The notes beneath the pieces are model-generated. The model saw only the letters and a list, made by a program, of their open reading frames with translations. It was not told the DNA's origin and ran no database searches. 63,451 nucleotides of DNA, from the NCBI GenBank assembly GCA_031285905.1, contig JAITVH010000023.1, positions 1-63,451 on the forward strand, given 5' to 3'. Positions 18,178-26,835 of the stretch are shown piece by piece (the stretch's first letter is position 1; each line of letters begins with the position of its first letter). The position numbers were made by a program, and so were the translations under genes. Origin of the DNA: Prevotella sp. Lineage in GTDB: Bacteria; Bacteroidota; Bacteroidia; Bacteroidales; Dysgonomonadaceae.

Positions 18178-18618
18178 TTAGAATTCTATGATATTTTTAG
18201 GCCTTAAGCTATCTTCTATTTCTTCTAACGCCCAGAAGTGGGCTTTTCCTTTTGGTATCCTGAATAGTAATAATTCAGGGCTTTTTTCGGAAACACCAAA
18301 ATTTCTCAGGTATGGACGGTCATGCAGAACTTTTCTCTTCAGCTCTATATCTGTTAAAAACTCTACTTCACCTGTTATCCTTAGTATTGGTCCCAATATG
18401 CTATCACTCGAAAAAAAACATACTTCTACTTTCGGATTTTTGGCTAATTGACAAGATATTTCCTTCATTGCTACCGTTTGGAAATAAAAACCGGTTTTAT
18501 CGGCAAACCAGCACCCAAAAGGTCTTACCCGTGGTTGATCTTTATCGATAGTAGCCATGTGTCCGATTGGATTTTCTTTCACAAATTCAATGCAGTCGTT
18601 ATGTGTAAACATAGACAT
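18178..18618 (-). CDS. Pyridoxamine 5'-phosphate oxidase-like FMN split-barrel protein
   Basis: Small flavin-binding split-barrel protein; residues ENPIGHMATIDKDQPRVRPFG form the typical first strands of the family. There is no evidence it is the true PdxH; such proteins often reduce small electrophiles. Start choice: an upstream in-frame ATG at 18645 is possible, but a -7-like TATCTTTA lies just downstream of it, and family members normally begin shortly before the ENP segment. ATG 18618 or 18612 is therefore preferred. The gene stands alone, divergent from the CPBP protease. Confidence 0.8.
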   Translation of the reverse strand: MSMFTHNDCIEFVKENPIGHMATIDKDQPRVRPFGCWFADKTGFYFQTVAMKEISCQLAKNPKVEVCFFSSDSILGPILRITGEVEFLTDIELKRKVLHDRPYLRNFGVSEKSPELLLFRIPKGKAHFWALEEIEDSLRPKNIIEF

Positions 18619-18767
18619 AATGTTGTTCCGTTTATAAAGATACATTTGATAATTAAATTTTGTTATGTGTTATTTTAACATATTAAGTTGCAAGATGTTT
18701 AAATTCATATTGTTTTTTGTGATTTTTATTTAAAACCTGCGACATATATTTAAAAAAGTTAAAAACG

Positions 18768-19712
18768 ATGAAATATTTAGAGGTTGCATTTGGGCGTAAT
18801 GATAAGATTTGGATATACCTGCTAGTCTTGATTCTTGCATGGATAGGAGGAAGTATTTTGGGCAGTATACCACTTATAGCTGTATTGTTTTTATACTCAG
18901 GCCCATCTATACTGATGCAAGGATTTGATATTACTACAATGAATGAATTGGGTATATCATCCAATCTTTCTTTAATATTGATATTACTGCCTTTTGTTGT
19001 TGGGCTATTTGCATTGATTCTGTTAATCAAAGTAATTCATCGGCGTTCATACAAAGAGGTTATAAACGGTACGAATAAAATTCGCTGGAATCGTTTTTGG
19101 GCAGGAGTCATTGGTTGGGGGATTCTTCTATTCTTAACTACAGCTATAGATTATATCCTCGACCCCGAAAATTACACATTACAGTTTGATATTAAAGCTT
19201 TTATTCCTCTGGTTATAATATCCTTAGTAATAATCCCACTACAAACAAGTTTTGAAGAACTATCTTTCAGAGGGTATCTGGCACAGGGCATTGGCCGTTT
19301 GACTAAGAGTCGTTGGTTAGTACTTATCATACCATCCGTGTTATTCGGATTGATGCATTACAGCAATCCTGAAGTAAAGGAATATGGCTTCTGGCTGATG
19401 ATGCCGAATTATATTTTGATTGGTTTACTTCTGGGATTAGTCAGTATTCTGGATGATGGTATCGAAATGGCTCTTGGGATTCACGCAATAAACAACATTT
19501 TTTCCAGTTTATTCACGACTTATTCTTCTTCGGTTTTCCAGACTGCATCTGTCTTCAGAATAGAAGACATTAGTCCTGTAAGATCGTTAATTGGCTCTGT
19601 GATAGTGTGCCTTATCTTTGTCTACTTTTTCTACAAAAAGTATAACTGGAAATTCTCCACATTAAACCGAAGAATAGTAAAGAACGAAGAAGATATTATA
19701 AAGGCAGAATAA
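18768..19712 (+). CDS. CPBP family intramembrane metalloprotease
   Basis: Integral membrane protein with roughly eight hydrophobic segments. The Abi/CAAX-protease motifs are in order: EExxxR (FEELSFRGYL, about 166-175), FxxxH (FGLMHYSN) and HxxxN (GIHAINN). These form the presumed glutamate/histidine metal site. Bacterial CPBP members are linked to prenyl-protein processing, bacteriocin immunity or unknown proteolysis. It ends 3 bases from the convergent minimal ABC ATPase gene. Family is clear; substrate unknown. Confidence 0.87.
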   Translation: MKYLEVAFGRNDKIWIYLLVLILAWIGGSILGSIPLIAVLFLYSGPSILMQGFDITTMNELGISSNLSLILILLPFVVGLFALILLIKVIHRRSYKEVINGTNKIRWNRFWAGVIGWGILLFLTTAIDYILDPENYTLQFDIKAFIPLVIISLVIIPLQTSFEELSFRGYLAQGIGRLTKSRWLVLIIPSVLFGLMHYSNPEVKEYGFWLMMPNYILIGLLLGLVSILDDGIEMALGIHAINNIFSSLFTTYSSSVFQTASVFRIEDISPVRSLIGSVIVCLIFVYFFYKKYNWKFSTLNRRIVKNEEDIIKAE

Positions 19713-19715
19713 AAA

Positions 19716-20375
19716 TCAAAGAATATATCCTTTTTCAGCCAATTCTTTTTCATTAGCCACTTCAAAGAGAGAACTGTCTTTTATCAGGAGTATACGGTTC
19801 GCAATATTCAGCACATCTCTGTAGCGATGGTCGGCTATGATTATACCCTTTTCTTTCGACTGCGAAAGAATCAATCTTTCGATTTTCTCTACCATAAGCG
19901 GTGACAGAAATTTGTATGGTTCATCCAATAATACAAAATGTGCTTTCTTCAATAATATGAGACATATCTCGACATATCTGCGCTCACCTGATGATAGTTC
20001 GGATATACGACTGTTATAAAAGTGTAATGCGATATCGTCAAGACATTCTTTGGGTATATTATAAAGGTTGAAAACATGCCTTACTTTTAGATTTTTCGGT
20101 ATAAAAGGAACGTCGGGAAGATATGAGATATAAGAGGCATGTTTATAAGGTTCGGTCAGGAAATGTTCATCTATTTTCTGGTATTTATGATCTGCCCTTA
20201 ATGTACCATATATAATTTTCATCAAGGTACTTTTCCCGGTTCCATTCCTGCCAAACAAAGCACAGATATCGCCTGTTTGCACTTTCAGGTAAACACCCGA
20301 AAGCACAGTCCTGCCTCCATATGTTTTGGAGACGCTGTCAACCTCTATTATATGTTGTTCCATATCACCGAACAT
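19716..20375 (-). CDS. ABC transporter ATP-binding protein, minimal system
   Basis: Single nucleotide-binding domain of 219 residues. Walker A GRNGTGKST, a shortened signature LSSGERR, Walker B VLLDEP and a switch His in ADHRY are visible. The D-loop is unusual: after LLDEP comes YKFLSP in place of TNGLDP. The gene overlaps the end of the upstream small membrane protein gene by 28 bases, so the two are translationally linked and probably form one transporter. An internal ATG at 20363 is also a possible start. Cargo is unknown. Confidence 0.8.
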   Translation of the reverse strand: MFGDMEQHIIEVDSVSKTYGGRTVLSGVYLKVQTGDICALFGRNGTGKSTLMKIIYGTLRADHKYQKIDEHFLTEPYKHASYISYLPDVPFIPKNLKVRHVFNLYNIPKECLDDIALHFYNSRISELSSGERRYVEICLILLKKAHFVLLDEPYKFLSPLMVEKIERLILSQSKEKGIIIADHRYRDVLNIANRILLIKDSSLFEVANEKELAEKGYIL

Positions 20376-20698
20376 AGGCAGTAGATTATAATAGATAATA
20401 AGATATACAAAATGAAAGTCACAACTATCAGGTTTACCTTCGATAGTCCAGCATTGTAATAGAAATAATATTCTTGCTTTTTTGTAAACTCCTTATATAA
20501 TAAAGAGATTGGGAAACCAGCCAGACAACACATTCTGAGAAAGGAGCTTATCAGTTGTAGAAACGGATAGGAATCTTCTGTCTCTATAAATCCATTCGAC
20601 ATAGCTATAAAAGAAAACGGAATGGCAAAGCCAATACTCATCAGCAATGTGCTTTTGAAAAAGATCAAATACAGGATGGTACTATCTTTTAGGCTCAT
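20348..20698 (-). CDS. Small membrane protein paired with the minimal ABC ATPase
   Basis: A 116-residue hydrophobic protein with about three to four predicted membrane helices and a central polar loop (YKEFTKKQEYYFYYNAGLSK). I do not recognise a named family. The overlap with the ATPase gene suggests it is the membrane subunit or a partner of that ATPase. At this size it would need to oligomerise to form a channel. Upstream is divergent with the second ABC-F gene. Confidence 0.65.
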   Translation of the reverse strand: MSLKDSTILYLIFFKSTLLMSIGFAIPFSFIAMSNGFIETEDSYPFLQLISSFLRMCCLAGFPISLLYKEFTKKQEYYFYYNAGLSKVNLIVVTFILYILLSIIIYCLCSVIWNNI

Positions 20699-20779
20699 GA
20701 TGTTAGTTTACTGTGTCAGTATAACTTATACAAGATAGAAATAAAAGCCTAAAGAAATTCGATTTCCTTTAAAAATACG

Positions 20780-20787
20780 TACTTTTG
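20780..20787 (+). promoter_or_regulatory. -7 promoter element of the second ABC-F gene
   Basis: TACTTTTG matches TAnnTTTG exactly, 25 bases before the GTG start at 20813. Confidence 0.55.
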
Positions 20788-20812
20788 CGTAAATTTTTAA
20801 ACATTATTAATT

Positions 20813-22750
20813 GTGATTTCGATAGAAGGACTAACGGTAGAATTCGGAGGGTTTACACTTTTTGATAGTATATCGTTTGTTATAAATAAAAAAGAAAGAA
20901 TAGCACTGGTGGGGAAAAACGGAGCCGGAAAATCCACTATGCTTAAGATATTTGCAGGTATCCAGCAACCTACCCGGGGCAATGTTTCTTTACCTAAAGA
21001 CGTAACCATCGGTTACTTGCCGCAGCATATGACATTGAATGATGACAATACCGTATTCAATGAAGCGGCACTCGCTTTCTCCCACATTCGGGAAATGGAG
21101 ACCGAACTGGAAGATGTAAACAGACAATTGGCCGAAAGAACGGACTATGAATCGGATGCATATCATAATTTGATAGAAAGGTCTTCTTACCTGAATGAAC
21201 AATACCTGATGTCGGGTGGAAGTAACTTTCAGGCGGAGATTGAGAAAACGTTAATGGGTCTCGGATTTAAACGCTCCGATTTTGACCGCCCTACCAATGA
21301 GTTTAGCGGAGGATGGCGCATGCGAATCGAACTGGCAAAGCTACTGCTTCAACGTCCCGATGTGTTGTTGTTGGACGAACCGACCAACCACCTTGATATT
21401 GAGTCGATCCAGTGGCTGGAAACATTTCTGGCTACACGTGCCAATGCCGTATTGCTTGTTTCGCACGATAGGGCATTTCTTGATGCCGTTACACAAAGGA
21501 CAGTTGAAATATCGCTGGGGCGTATATATGATTACAAGGTACCTTATTCAAAGTATGTAGAGCTGCGCAAAGAACATAGGGAACAGCAGATGCGTGCCTT
21601 TGAGAATCAGCAAAAACAGATACAAAAAACAGAAGAATTTATTGAGCGTTTTCGCTATAAAGCGACTAAGGCTGTACAGGTACAATCTCGTATCAAGCAA
21701 CTAGACAAATTAGATAGATTGGAAGTGGATGAAGAGGATAACGCTATGCTGAATCTCAAATTCCCTCCTGCCCCACGTTCGGGCTCATATCCTGTTATTG
21801 TGGAAAATTTGGAAAAAAGGTATGGAGATCATCTGGTATTCAAAGATGTAACTTTTACCATTCACCGAGGAGACAAGGTAGCTTTTGTCGGAAAAAATGG
21901 CGAAGGAAAGTCTACCCTTGTCAAATGTATTATGAGCGAGATTGATTACAGAGGTAAACTTGAACTTGGGCATAATGTCAAGATTGGCTACTTTGCACAG
22001 AATCAGGCACAGTTGCTGGATGAGAGCCGCACAGTCTTTGAAACCATAGATTATGTAGCTGTTGGGGATATTCGTACTAAGATCAGGGATATTCTCGGTG
22101 CATTTATGTTTGGTGGCGAGGCTTCCGATAAGAAAGTGAAAGTCCTGTCAGGAGGAGAACGAAGCCGTCTGGCAATGATCCGCCTTCTACTTGAACCCGT
22201 CAATCTGTTGATACTCGACGAACCGACTAACCATCTGGATATGAAATCAAAAGACATATTAAAAAAGGCTATCAAAGAGTTTGAAGGAACGGTGATCGTT
22301 GTATCTCACGACCGCGATTTTCTGAATGGTTTGGTTGATAAGGTCTATGAGTTTGGGAATCAACGGGTAGTAGAACATCTGGGTGGTATTTACGAATTTC
22401 TGGAAAAGAAAAAGATGGACAGCCTGAAAGAACTGGAAGTTTCAGCGTCTGAACCTCAGAAAGCGATAGTAGAGGCAAAAGCAGAAGAAGATGTTGAGAA
22501 TAAGCTTTCATATGAAGAGCGTAAAGAATTGAGCCGTCAAATCAAAAAGATTGAAAAACAGATTACTGATATCGAGCAGGCAATTGAGACCAAAGAAAAT
22601 GAGAAAGCAGAACTCGAGGTAAAACTGGCTACACCGGAGGGAGCTTCTGATATGGCACTCTTTGAGAGGCATAGCCGGTTAACGAAAGAACTTGAATCTG
22701 ATATGAACATATGGGAAGACTTAACTGTTAAATTAAGTGAGTTAAAATAA
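20813..22750 (+). CDS. ABC-F family ATPase (Uup/YheS-like)
   Basis: Soluble duplicated ATPase expected to act on ribosomes. First Walker A GKNGAGKST at about 34-42, signature FSGGW, Walker B LLLDEPTNHLD. The second domain has GKNGEGKST, LSGGERSR and LILDEPTNHLD. A charged linker (about 240-310) and a C-terminal coiled coil (about 555-645, EERKELSRQIKKIEKQ) resemble the YheS/Uup group. The start is GTG at 20813; MISIEGLTVEFGG is the usual beginning for the family. An M13 peptidase gene follows 44 bases later, possibly on the same transcript. A specific resistance role is not indicated. Confidence 0.88.
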   Translation: MISIEGLTVEFGGFTLFDSISFVINKKERIALVGKNGAGKSTMLKIFAGIQQPTRGNVSLPKDVTIGYLPQHMTLNDDNTVFNEAALAFSHIREMETELEDVNRQLAERTDYESDAYHNLIERSSYLNEQYLMSGGSNFQAEIEKTLMGLGFKRSDFDRPTNEFSGGWRMRIELAKLLLQRPDVLLLDEPTNHLDIESIQWLETFLATRANAVLLVSHDRAFLDAVTQRTVEISLGRIYDYKVPYSKYVELRKEHREQQMRAFENQQKQIQKTEEFIERFRYKATKAVQVQSRIKQLDKLDRLEVDEEDNAMLNLKFPPAPRSGSYPVIVENLEKRYGDHLVFKDVTFTIHRGDKVAFVGKNGEGKSTLVKCIMSEIDYRGKLELGHNVKIGYFAQNQAQLLDESRTVFETIDYVAVGDIRTKIRDILGAFMFGGEASDKKVKVLSGGERSRLAMIRLLLEPVNLLILDEPTNHLDMKSKDILKKAIKEFEGTVIVVSHDRDFLNGLVDKVYEFGNQRVVEHLGGIYEFLEKKKMDSLKELEVSASEPQKAIVEAKAEEDVENKLSYEERKELSRQIKKIEKQITDIEQAIETKENEKAELEVKLATPEGASDMALFERHSRLTKELESDMNIWEDLTVKLSELK

Positions 22751-22794
22751 AGAATATTAAAGACTAACATATTAAATAAATTATAAATATCAGA

Positions 22795-24843
22795 ATGAGA
22801 ACAATTTATTATTTACCAATTGCTGTTCTCGCCTTTGCATCATTCAGTTGCAAAGACAAGACAAATACACAAAAAGGAGAAGAAGTGAAGAAAAACTTTG
22901 ATATTGCGAATCTTGACACAACTCGTGCACCCGGTAATGATTTTTATATGTATGCAACCGGGGGATGGGCCAAGATTAATCCTATAAAAGATGAATATGC
23001 CCGTTATGGTTCGTTTGAGCAATTAGACGAAAATAGCCAGGAACAGGTAAAAGGTCTGATTGAAGGTTTAGGTACAACTGAGCACAAACAAGGCTCGGTT
23101 GAACAAAAAATCGGTGATCTGTATGCGCTTGGTATGGATAGTGCCCGATTGGCTTCAGATGGCGCTAAACCTTTACAGGCACAACTGGATAAGATAAAAA
23201 ATGCTTCCACTATTGAAGATATTGTCAGGCTGACAGGCGAATTGAGAAGATATGCCGATTCTCCGTTCTTCGGGCTGTATGTGGGTGCCGATGATAAAAA
23301 CAGTAGTATGAATATCGTCCAGCTTTACCAGGCAGGCCTGGGGCTTGGCGATCGCGATTACTATCTGGAAGAAGATGAAAAGTCGGTAGAACTGAGAAAA
23401 GGATATACAGACCTTATCAAGAAACAATTTAGTAATGCCGGATATTCGGATGAGGAGTCATCCAAATCAGCAGAAGTTGTGCTGAAAATAGAAACAGCAT
23501 TGGCTAAATCTCATTTTAAGAAGGAGGATACTCGAATCCCCGAGCTGAATTATCACAAAATGAATGTTCAGGATTTAAACCAGTCTGTTGCTGATTTTGA
23601 ATGGAAGATATTTTTTGAATCGGCAAAAGCTGCCGGGTTCACAGAGGTTAATGTAGGGCAGGTAGAGCCTGTCGCTGCAGCCGCTAAACTGATCCACGAA
23701 CTTCCTGTAGAAGAAACAAAAGCATATCTTGCATGGTGTCTGATCAACTCTGCGGCAGAGTATCTGAGCGATGATTTTGTAAATGCAAATTTCGATTTTT
23801 ACGGAAAACAACTGAGCGGACGTATATCTATGCAGCCTCGTTGGAAACGTGTTGTTAACACGGTTGATATGTCGTTGAGTGAAGCTGTCGGACAAATGTA
23901 TGTAGCCAAATATTTTCCGGCCGAAGCTAAAGAGAGAATGCTCAAATTAGTTAAAAACTTACAGGAAACATTAGGGGAACGGATAACCGGCCTGACATGG
24001 ATGAGCGATGAAACAAAAGAAAAAGCTCAGGAAAAGCTGAATGCTTTCAATGTAAAAATCGGCTATCCTGATAAATGGAAAGATTATTCTTCTTTAGAGA
24101 TAAAGAAAGACGAATCATATTGGGAAAATATCATAAGAGCAAGCGAGTTTCATTATAATGAAATGATAAAAAAGATAAATAAACCTGTTGATAAATCGGA
24201 ATGGCTTATGCCTCCTCAGATGGTAAATGCATATTATAACCCTACCACCAACGAGATATGTTTCCCGGCAGGTATTCTACAGCCGCCATTCTTCTATCTG
24301 AATGCTGATGATGCAATAAACTATGGAGCAATAGGAGTTGTGATAGGGCATGAGATGTCTCATGGATTCGATGATCAGGGAAGCAAATACGATAAGGAAG
24401 GAAATATGTCTAACTGGTGGACAGATGCTGATGCGGCTAAATTCACAGAGAGAGCTCAGGTTCTGGTTAATCACTTTAATAAAATAGAAGTCTTTCCGGG
24501 CACATTTGCCAATGGTGAATTTACGCTAGGTGAAAATATCGGAGACTTTGGAGGATTGCAGATTGCATTCAATGCCTTTGAGAAAACCCAACAAGCCAAA
24601 GATAAGCAAGAAGTAGATGGATTTACTCCTGAACAACGGTTCTTCCTGTCATATGCAGGCGTATGGGCAGGGAATATCCGCGATGAGGAAGTTCTCCGCC
24701 GCACTAAAACCGATCCGCATTCGTTAGGTAAATGGCGTGTAAATGGGACATTACCGCATATTAATGGCTGGTACCAGGCTTTCAACATCAGTGAAGGCGA
24801 TTCGTTGTATATACCACAGGATAAGCGCGCCGATATCTGGTAA
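22795..24843 (+). CDS. M13 family (neprilysin-like) metallopeptidase lipoprotein
   Basis: Envelope-anchored zinc endopeptidase for oligopeptides. Lipobox FASFSC near residue 19. The catalytic motif HEMSH gives zinc ligands His519 and His523 with Glu520 as general base. The third ligand is Glu580 in GENIGDFGG, with Asp584 supporting. An N-terminal M13_N domain (about 40-420) and a C-terminal segment (NGWYQAFNI) complete it. The length of 682 residues is normal for bacterial PepO-type enzymes. Often such enzymes degrade peptides for nutrition. A hairpin terminator follows at 24865. Confidence 0.92.
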   Translation: MRTIYYLPIAVLAFASFSCKDKTNTQKGEEVKKNFDIANLDTTRAPGNDFYMYATGGWAKINPIKDEYARYGSFEQLDENSQEQVKGLIEGLGTTEHKQGSVEQKIGDLYALGMDSARLASDGAKPLQAQLDKIKNASTIEDIVRLTGELRRYADSPFFGLYVGADDKNSSMNIVQLYQAGLGLGDRDYYLEEDEKSVELRKGYTDLIKKQFSNAGYSDEESSKSAEVVLKIETALAKSHFKKEDTRIPELNYHKMNVQDLNQSVADFEWKIFFESAKAAGFTEVNVGQVEPVAAAAKLIHELPVEETKAYLAWCLINSAAEYLSDDFVNANFDFYGKQLSGRISMQPRWKRVVNTVDMSLSEAVGQMYVAKYFPAEAKERMLKLVKNLQETLGERITGLTWMSDETKEKAQEKLNAFNVKIGYPDKWKDYSSLEIKKDESYWENIIRASEFHYNEMIKKINKPVDKSEWLMPPQMVNAYYNPTTNEICFPAGILQPPFFYLNADDAINYGAIGVVIGHEMSHGFDDQGSKYDKEGNMSNWWTDADAAKFTERAQVLVNHFNKIEVFPGTFANGEFTLGENIGDFGGLQIAFNAFEKTQQAKDKQEVDGFTPEQRFFLSYAGVWAGNIRDEEVLRRTKTDPHSLGKWRVNGTLPHINGWYQAFNISEGDSLYIPQDKRADIW

Positions 24844-24864
24844 GAAGTTTTTTTCAATATAGAT

Positions 24865-24905
24865 AAATCAGCTTGGGATACGAATTATATACTAAGCTGA
24901 TTTTT
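24865..24905 (+). terminator. Rho-independent-type terminator after the M13 gene
   Basis: AAATCAGCTT (24865-24874) pairs with AAGCTGATTT (24894-24903), followed by a run of five Ts (24901-24905). Confidence 0.7.
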
Positions 24906-24977
24906 ATTTAATATAATGCGTTAACTTTATAAAATGAATTTATCTATAGTTTTAGTCAGTTGAAAGTTGAAAAAAAG

Positions 24978-25164
24978 GTCTTTGAATAAATTGAGAAAAG
25001 TGTAACCTTTGTTACCTTTTAGTTAAAAAGGGAACCTCACCCCACCCCTCTCCAATGGGAGAGGGAGTAGCGAAGCCCCGAAAAAAAGGAAATAAAAAAG
25101 CTAAGAGCTAACGGCTATCAGCTAATAGCTGAAAAATGTCACCTTTGTTACCTTTTAGTTAAAA
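24978..25164 (+). repeat. Composite intergenic repeat, copy 2
   Basis: Occupies most of the 330-base gene-free stretch 24844-25173. In order: GTCTTTGAAT...GTAACCTTTGTTACC plus TTTTAGTTAAAA (24978-25028); a G/C-rich hairpin CTCTCC (25048-25053) with GGAGAG (25058-25063); the AGCTAA module (25099-25130); and a second GTCACCTTTGTTACC plus TTTTAGTTAAAA (25137-25164). It ends 9 bases before the next start codon. No ORF is inside. Confidence 0.75.
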
Positions 25165-25173
25165 TATAGTGAT

Positions 25174-25536
25174 ATGAATATTGAAGAAGCCAGAGAAGTT
25201 TGTTTGAAAATAAAAGGGTCTATAGAAGATTTTCCCTTTGGCGATGATGTCCTTGTCTATAAAGTGATGGATAAGATGTTCGCATATATAGGCCTGGAAC
25301 CGAAAGACGGTGATTTCTTGCTCAATCTGAAATGTGATCCTGAAAAAGCAGTAGAATTAAGAGAGAAATACTCCGGTATAATTCCCGGTTATCATTCTAA
25401 TAAGAAATATTGGAATTCTATCATTTTGGATAGCGATGTCTCTGATCAACTAATAAAAGAACTCGTGCAACACTCGGTAGATGAAGTGATAAAGAAACTG
25501 CCTAAATCGAAACAAGAAGTATATAAGAATAGTTAA
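25174..25536 (+). CDS. MmcQ/YjbR family DNA-binding-fold protein
   Basis: A 120-residue protein matching the MmcQ/YjbR family (CyaY-like fold). Conserved features are FPFGDDVLVYKVMDKMFA near residues 20-37, NLKCDPEKA, and PGYHSNKKYWNSI. Members are widespread and poorly characterised; a double-wing DNA-binding role has been proposed for the fold. It lies 3 bases upstream of the biotin ligase gene, so the two are probably cotranscribed. The composite repeat directly precedes it, leaving no obvious -7 element. Confidence 0.85.
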   Translation: MNIEEAREVCLKIKGSIEDFPFGDDVLVYKVMDKMFAYIGLEPKDGDFLLNLKCDPEKAVELREKYSGIIPGYHSNKKYWNSIILDSDVSDQLIKELVQHSVDEVIKKLPKSKQEVYKNS

Positions 25537-25539
25537 GTC

Positions 25540-26268
25540 ATGCCTCCAATCATTCATATACAAGAAACAGATTCTACGAGTAATTACCTAAAACGCCTTC
25601 TTCATACAGAAAATGTCGAAGAAGGGACAATTGTATTTGCCGATTATCAATCGTCAGGCAAAGGTCAGAGGGGAAATGCATGGGAATCGGAAAAAGGGAA
25701 AAACCTTTTATTCAGCATTGTTCTTTATCCTCCAGTTAAGGCAAATGAGCAGTTTGTTATATCTCAGATAATATCATTAGCGGTATCAGATTTATTAAAA
25801 GAATACACGAATGATATTTCAATCAAATGGCCGAATGATATATACTGGAAAGAGAAGAAAATATGTGGTATTTTAGTTGAAAATACATTAATTGGAGAAT
25901 ACATTAAGGAATCTGTTTGCGGTATAGGTATAAATATAAATCAGGAGACATTTGTAAGTAATGCTCCTAATCCGGTTTCTCTGCAACAAATAGCCAACAA
26001 GGAATTTGATTTGCTTGAATTATTGAATCAGGCAAAAGATAAAATCGGGTATTATTATAATAAGTTGATTTCAGGAGAAATAGCCTTAATAAAAAATCAA
26101 TATGAATCATCTTTATTCCGCAAAGACGGGTATTATCAATATAATGATGGTAAACATGTTTTTTCTGCAAGAATAATTGATATAGAAACAAATGGCCTAT
26201 TAGTATTGCAGGATAAGAACGGAGAGATCAGGAAGTTTGCTTTTAAGGAGATAAAGTATATACTCTGA
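25540..26268 (+). CDS. birA: Biotin--[acetyl-CoA-carboxylase] ligase, monofunctional
   Basis: Activates biotin to biotinyl-AMP and transfers it to the lysine of biotin carrier proteins. The catalytic motif SGKGQRGNAWES (about 38-50, the GRGRxG loop) and the KWPNDIYW segment (about 101-108) are clear. The C-terminal SH3-like domain ends in RKFAFKEIKYIL. There is no N-terminal winged helix, so it is the class that does not act as biotin-operon repressor. Located between yjbR and argR; argR has its own promoter. Confidence 0.92.
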   Translation: MPPIIHIQETDSTSNYLKRLLHTENVEEGTIVFADYQSSGKGQRGNAWESEKGKNLLFSIVLYPPVKANEQFVISQIISLAVSDLLKEYTNDISIKWPNDIYWKEKKICGILVENTLIGEYIKESVCGIGININQETFVSNAPNPVSLQQIANKEFDLLELLNQAKDKIGYYYNKLISGEIALIKNQYESSLFRKDGYYQYNDGKHVFSARIIDIETNGLLVLQDKNGEIRKFAFKEIKYIL

Positions 26269-26316
26269 TGGAAATATAAATTTTCACCTTTTTAGTATAT
26301 TTATTCTATTATATAT

Positions 26317-26346
26317 TTTGAATATGCATAAAAATGCATACTTTTG
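26317..26346 (+). promoter_or_regulatory. argR promoter
   Basis: TTTG at 26317-26320 and TACTTTTG at 26339-26346 (an exact TAnnTTTG) are 18 bases apart, a near-consensus Bacteroides promoter. Transcription should begin near 26353, downstream of the only in-frame ATG. Confidence 0.6.
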
Positions 26347-26361
26347 CATAAATATTGCATA
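26323..26361. promoter_or_regulatory. Double ARG-box-like operator
   Basis: TATGCAT-AAAA-ATGCATA at 26323-26340 is a perfect 18-base palindrome. After 3 bases, a second related site, TTGCATAAATATTGCATA, covers 26344-26361. Two 18-base boxes separated by 3 bases is the classical ArgR operator layout. They cover the -7 element, so ArgR would repress its own operon. The identity as ArgR sites is inferred from layout and position. Confidence 0.6.
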
Positions 26362-26824
26362 TTTATACATAATAACAAAGAAATATAGGCATAGAATTAT
26401 AAAAGAAGTATTGGAAACTATGGAAATCAATAGCCAGGATATGTTTCTTGGAATATTGAAAGAAAAAGGTTTTGTACTTACACAAGCTACCTTATCGCGT
26501 GATATAAAGGAATTGAAAATAATCAAAATACCGACCTCTACGGGTGGATATACATATCAGTTTTCAGAAAAGGTTAACGAAGACGATATTCCACCAGTAT
26601 CACCATTCGGGTTTGTAAATATTCAATTCTCCGGACCTCTTGCTGTAATGAAAACCCGTCCGGGATATGCAATGGCTATCGCCAGTGAAATAGATAAAAA
26701 AGCATCCGACCACATATTGGGTACAGTAGCCGGAGACGATACAATATTACTTATTCCCAAAGAAGATAAAAGCAGGGAGGAGGTTCTCATATCCCTGTCT
26801 GCATTTATCCCTAACATATTATAA
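26324..26824 (+). CDS. argR: Arginine repressor ArgR
   Basis: The winged-helix DNA-binding domain (INSQDMFLGILKEKGFVLTQ then ATLSRDIKELKIIKI) is followed by the hexamerisation and arginine-binding domain ending in GTVAGDDTILLIP. It is an arginine-responsive regulator of arginine biosynthesis. The start is uncertain. The only in-frame ATG (26324) and the upstream TTG (26318) lie inside or before the predicted promoter and operator. The family's usual N-terminus aligns near KKYRHRIIKEVLE, for which only ATT or ATA codons (26354, 26369, 26372) are available. It is the first gene of the argR-GNAT-argG run, ending 11 bases before the next start. Confidence 0.88.
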   Translation: MHKNAYFCINIAYLYIITKKYRHRIIKEVLETMEINSQDMFLGILKEKGFVLTQATLSRDIKELKIIKIPTSTGGYTYQFSEKVNEDDIPPVSPFGFVNIQFSGPLAVMKTRPGYAMAIASEIDKKASDHILGTVAGDDTILLIPKEDKSREEVLISLSAFIPNIL

Positions 26825-26835
26825 GCAAGTAGAAC

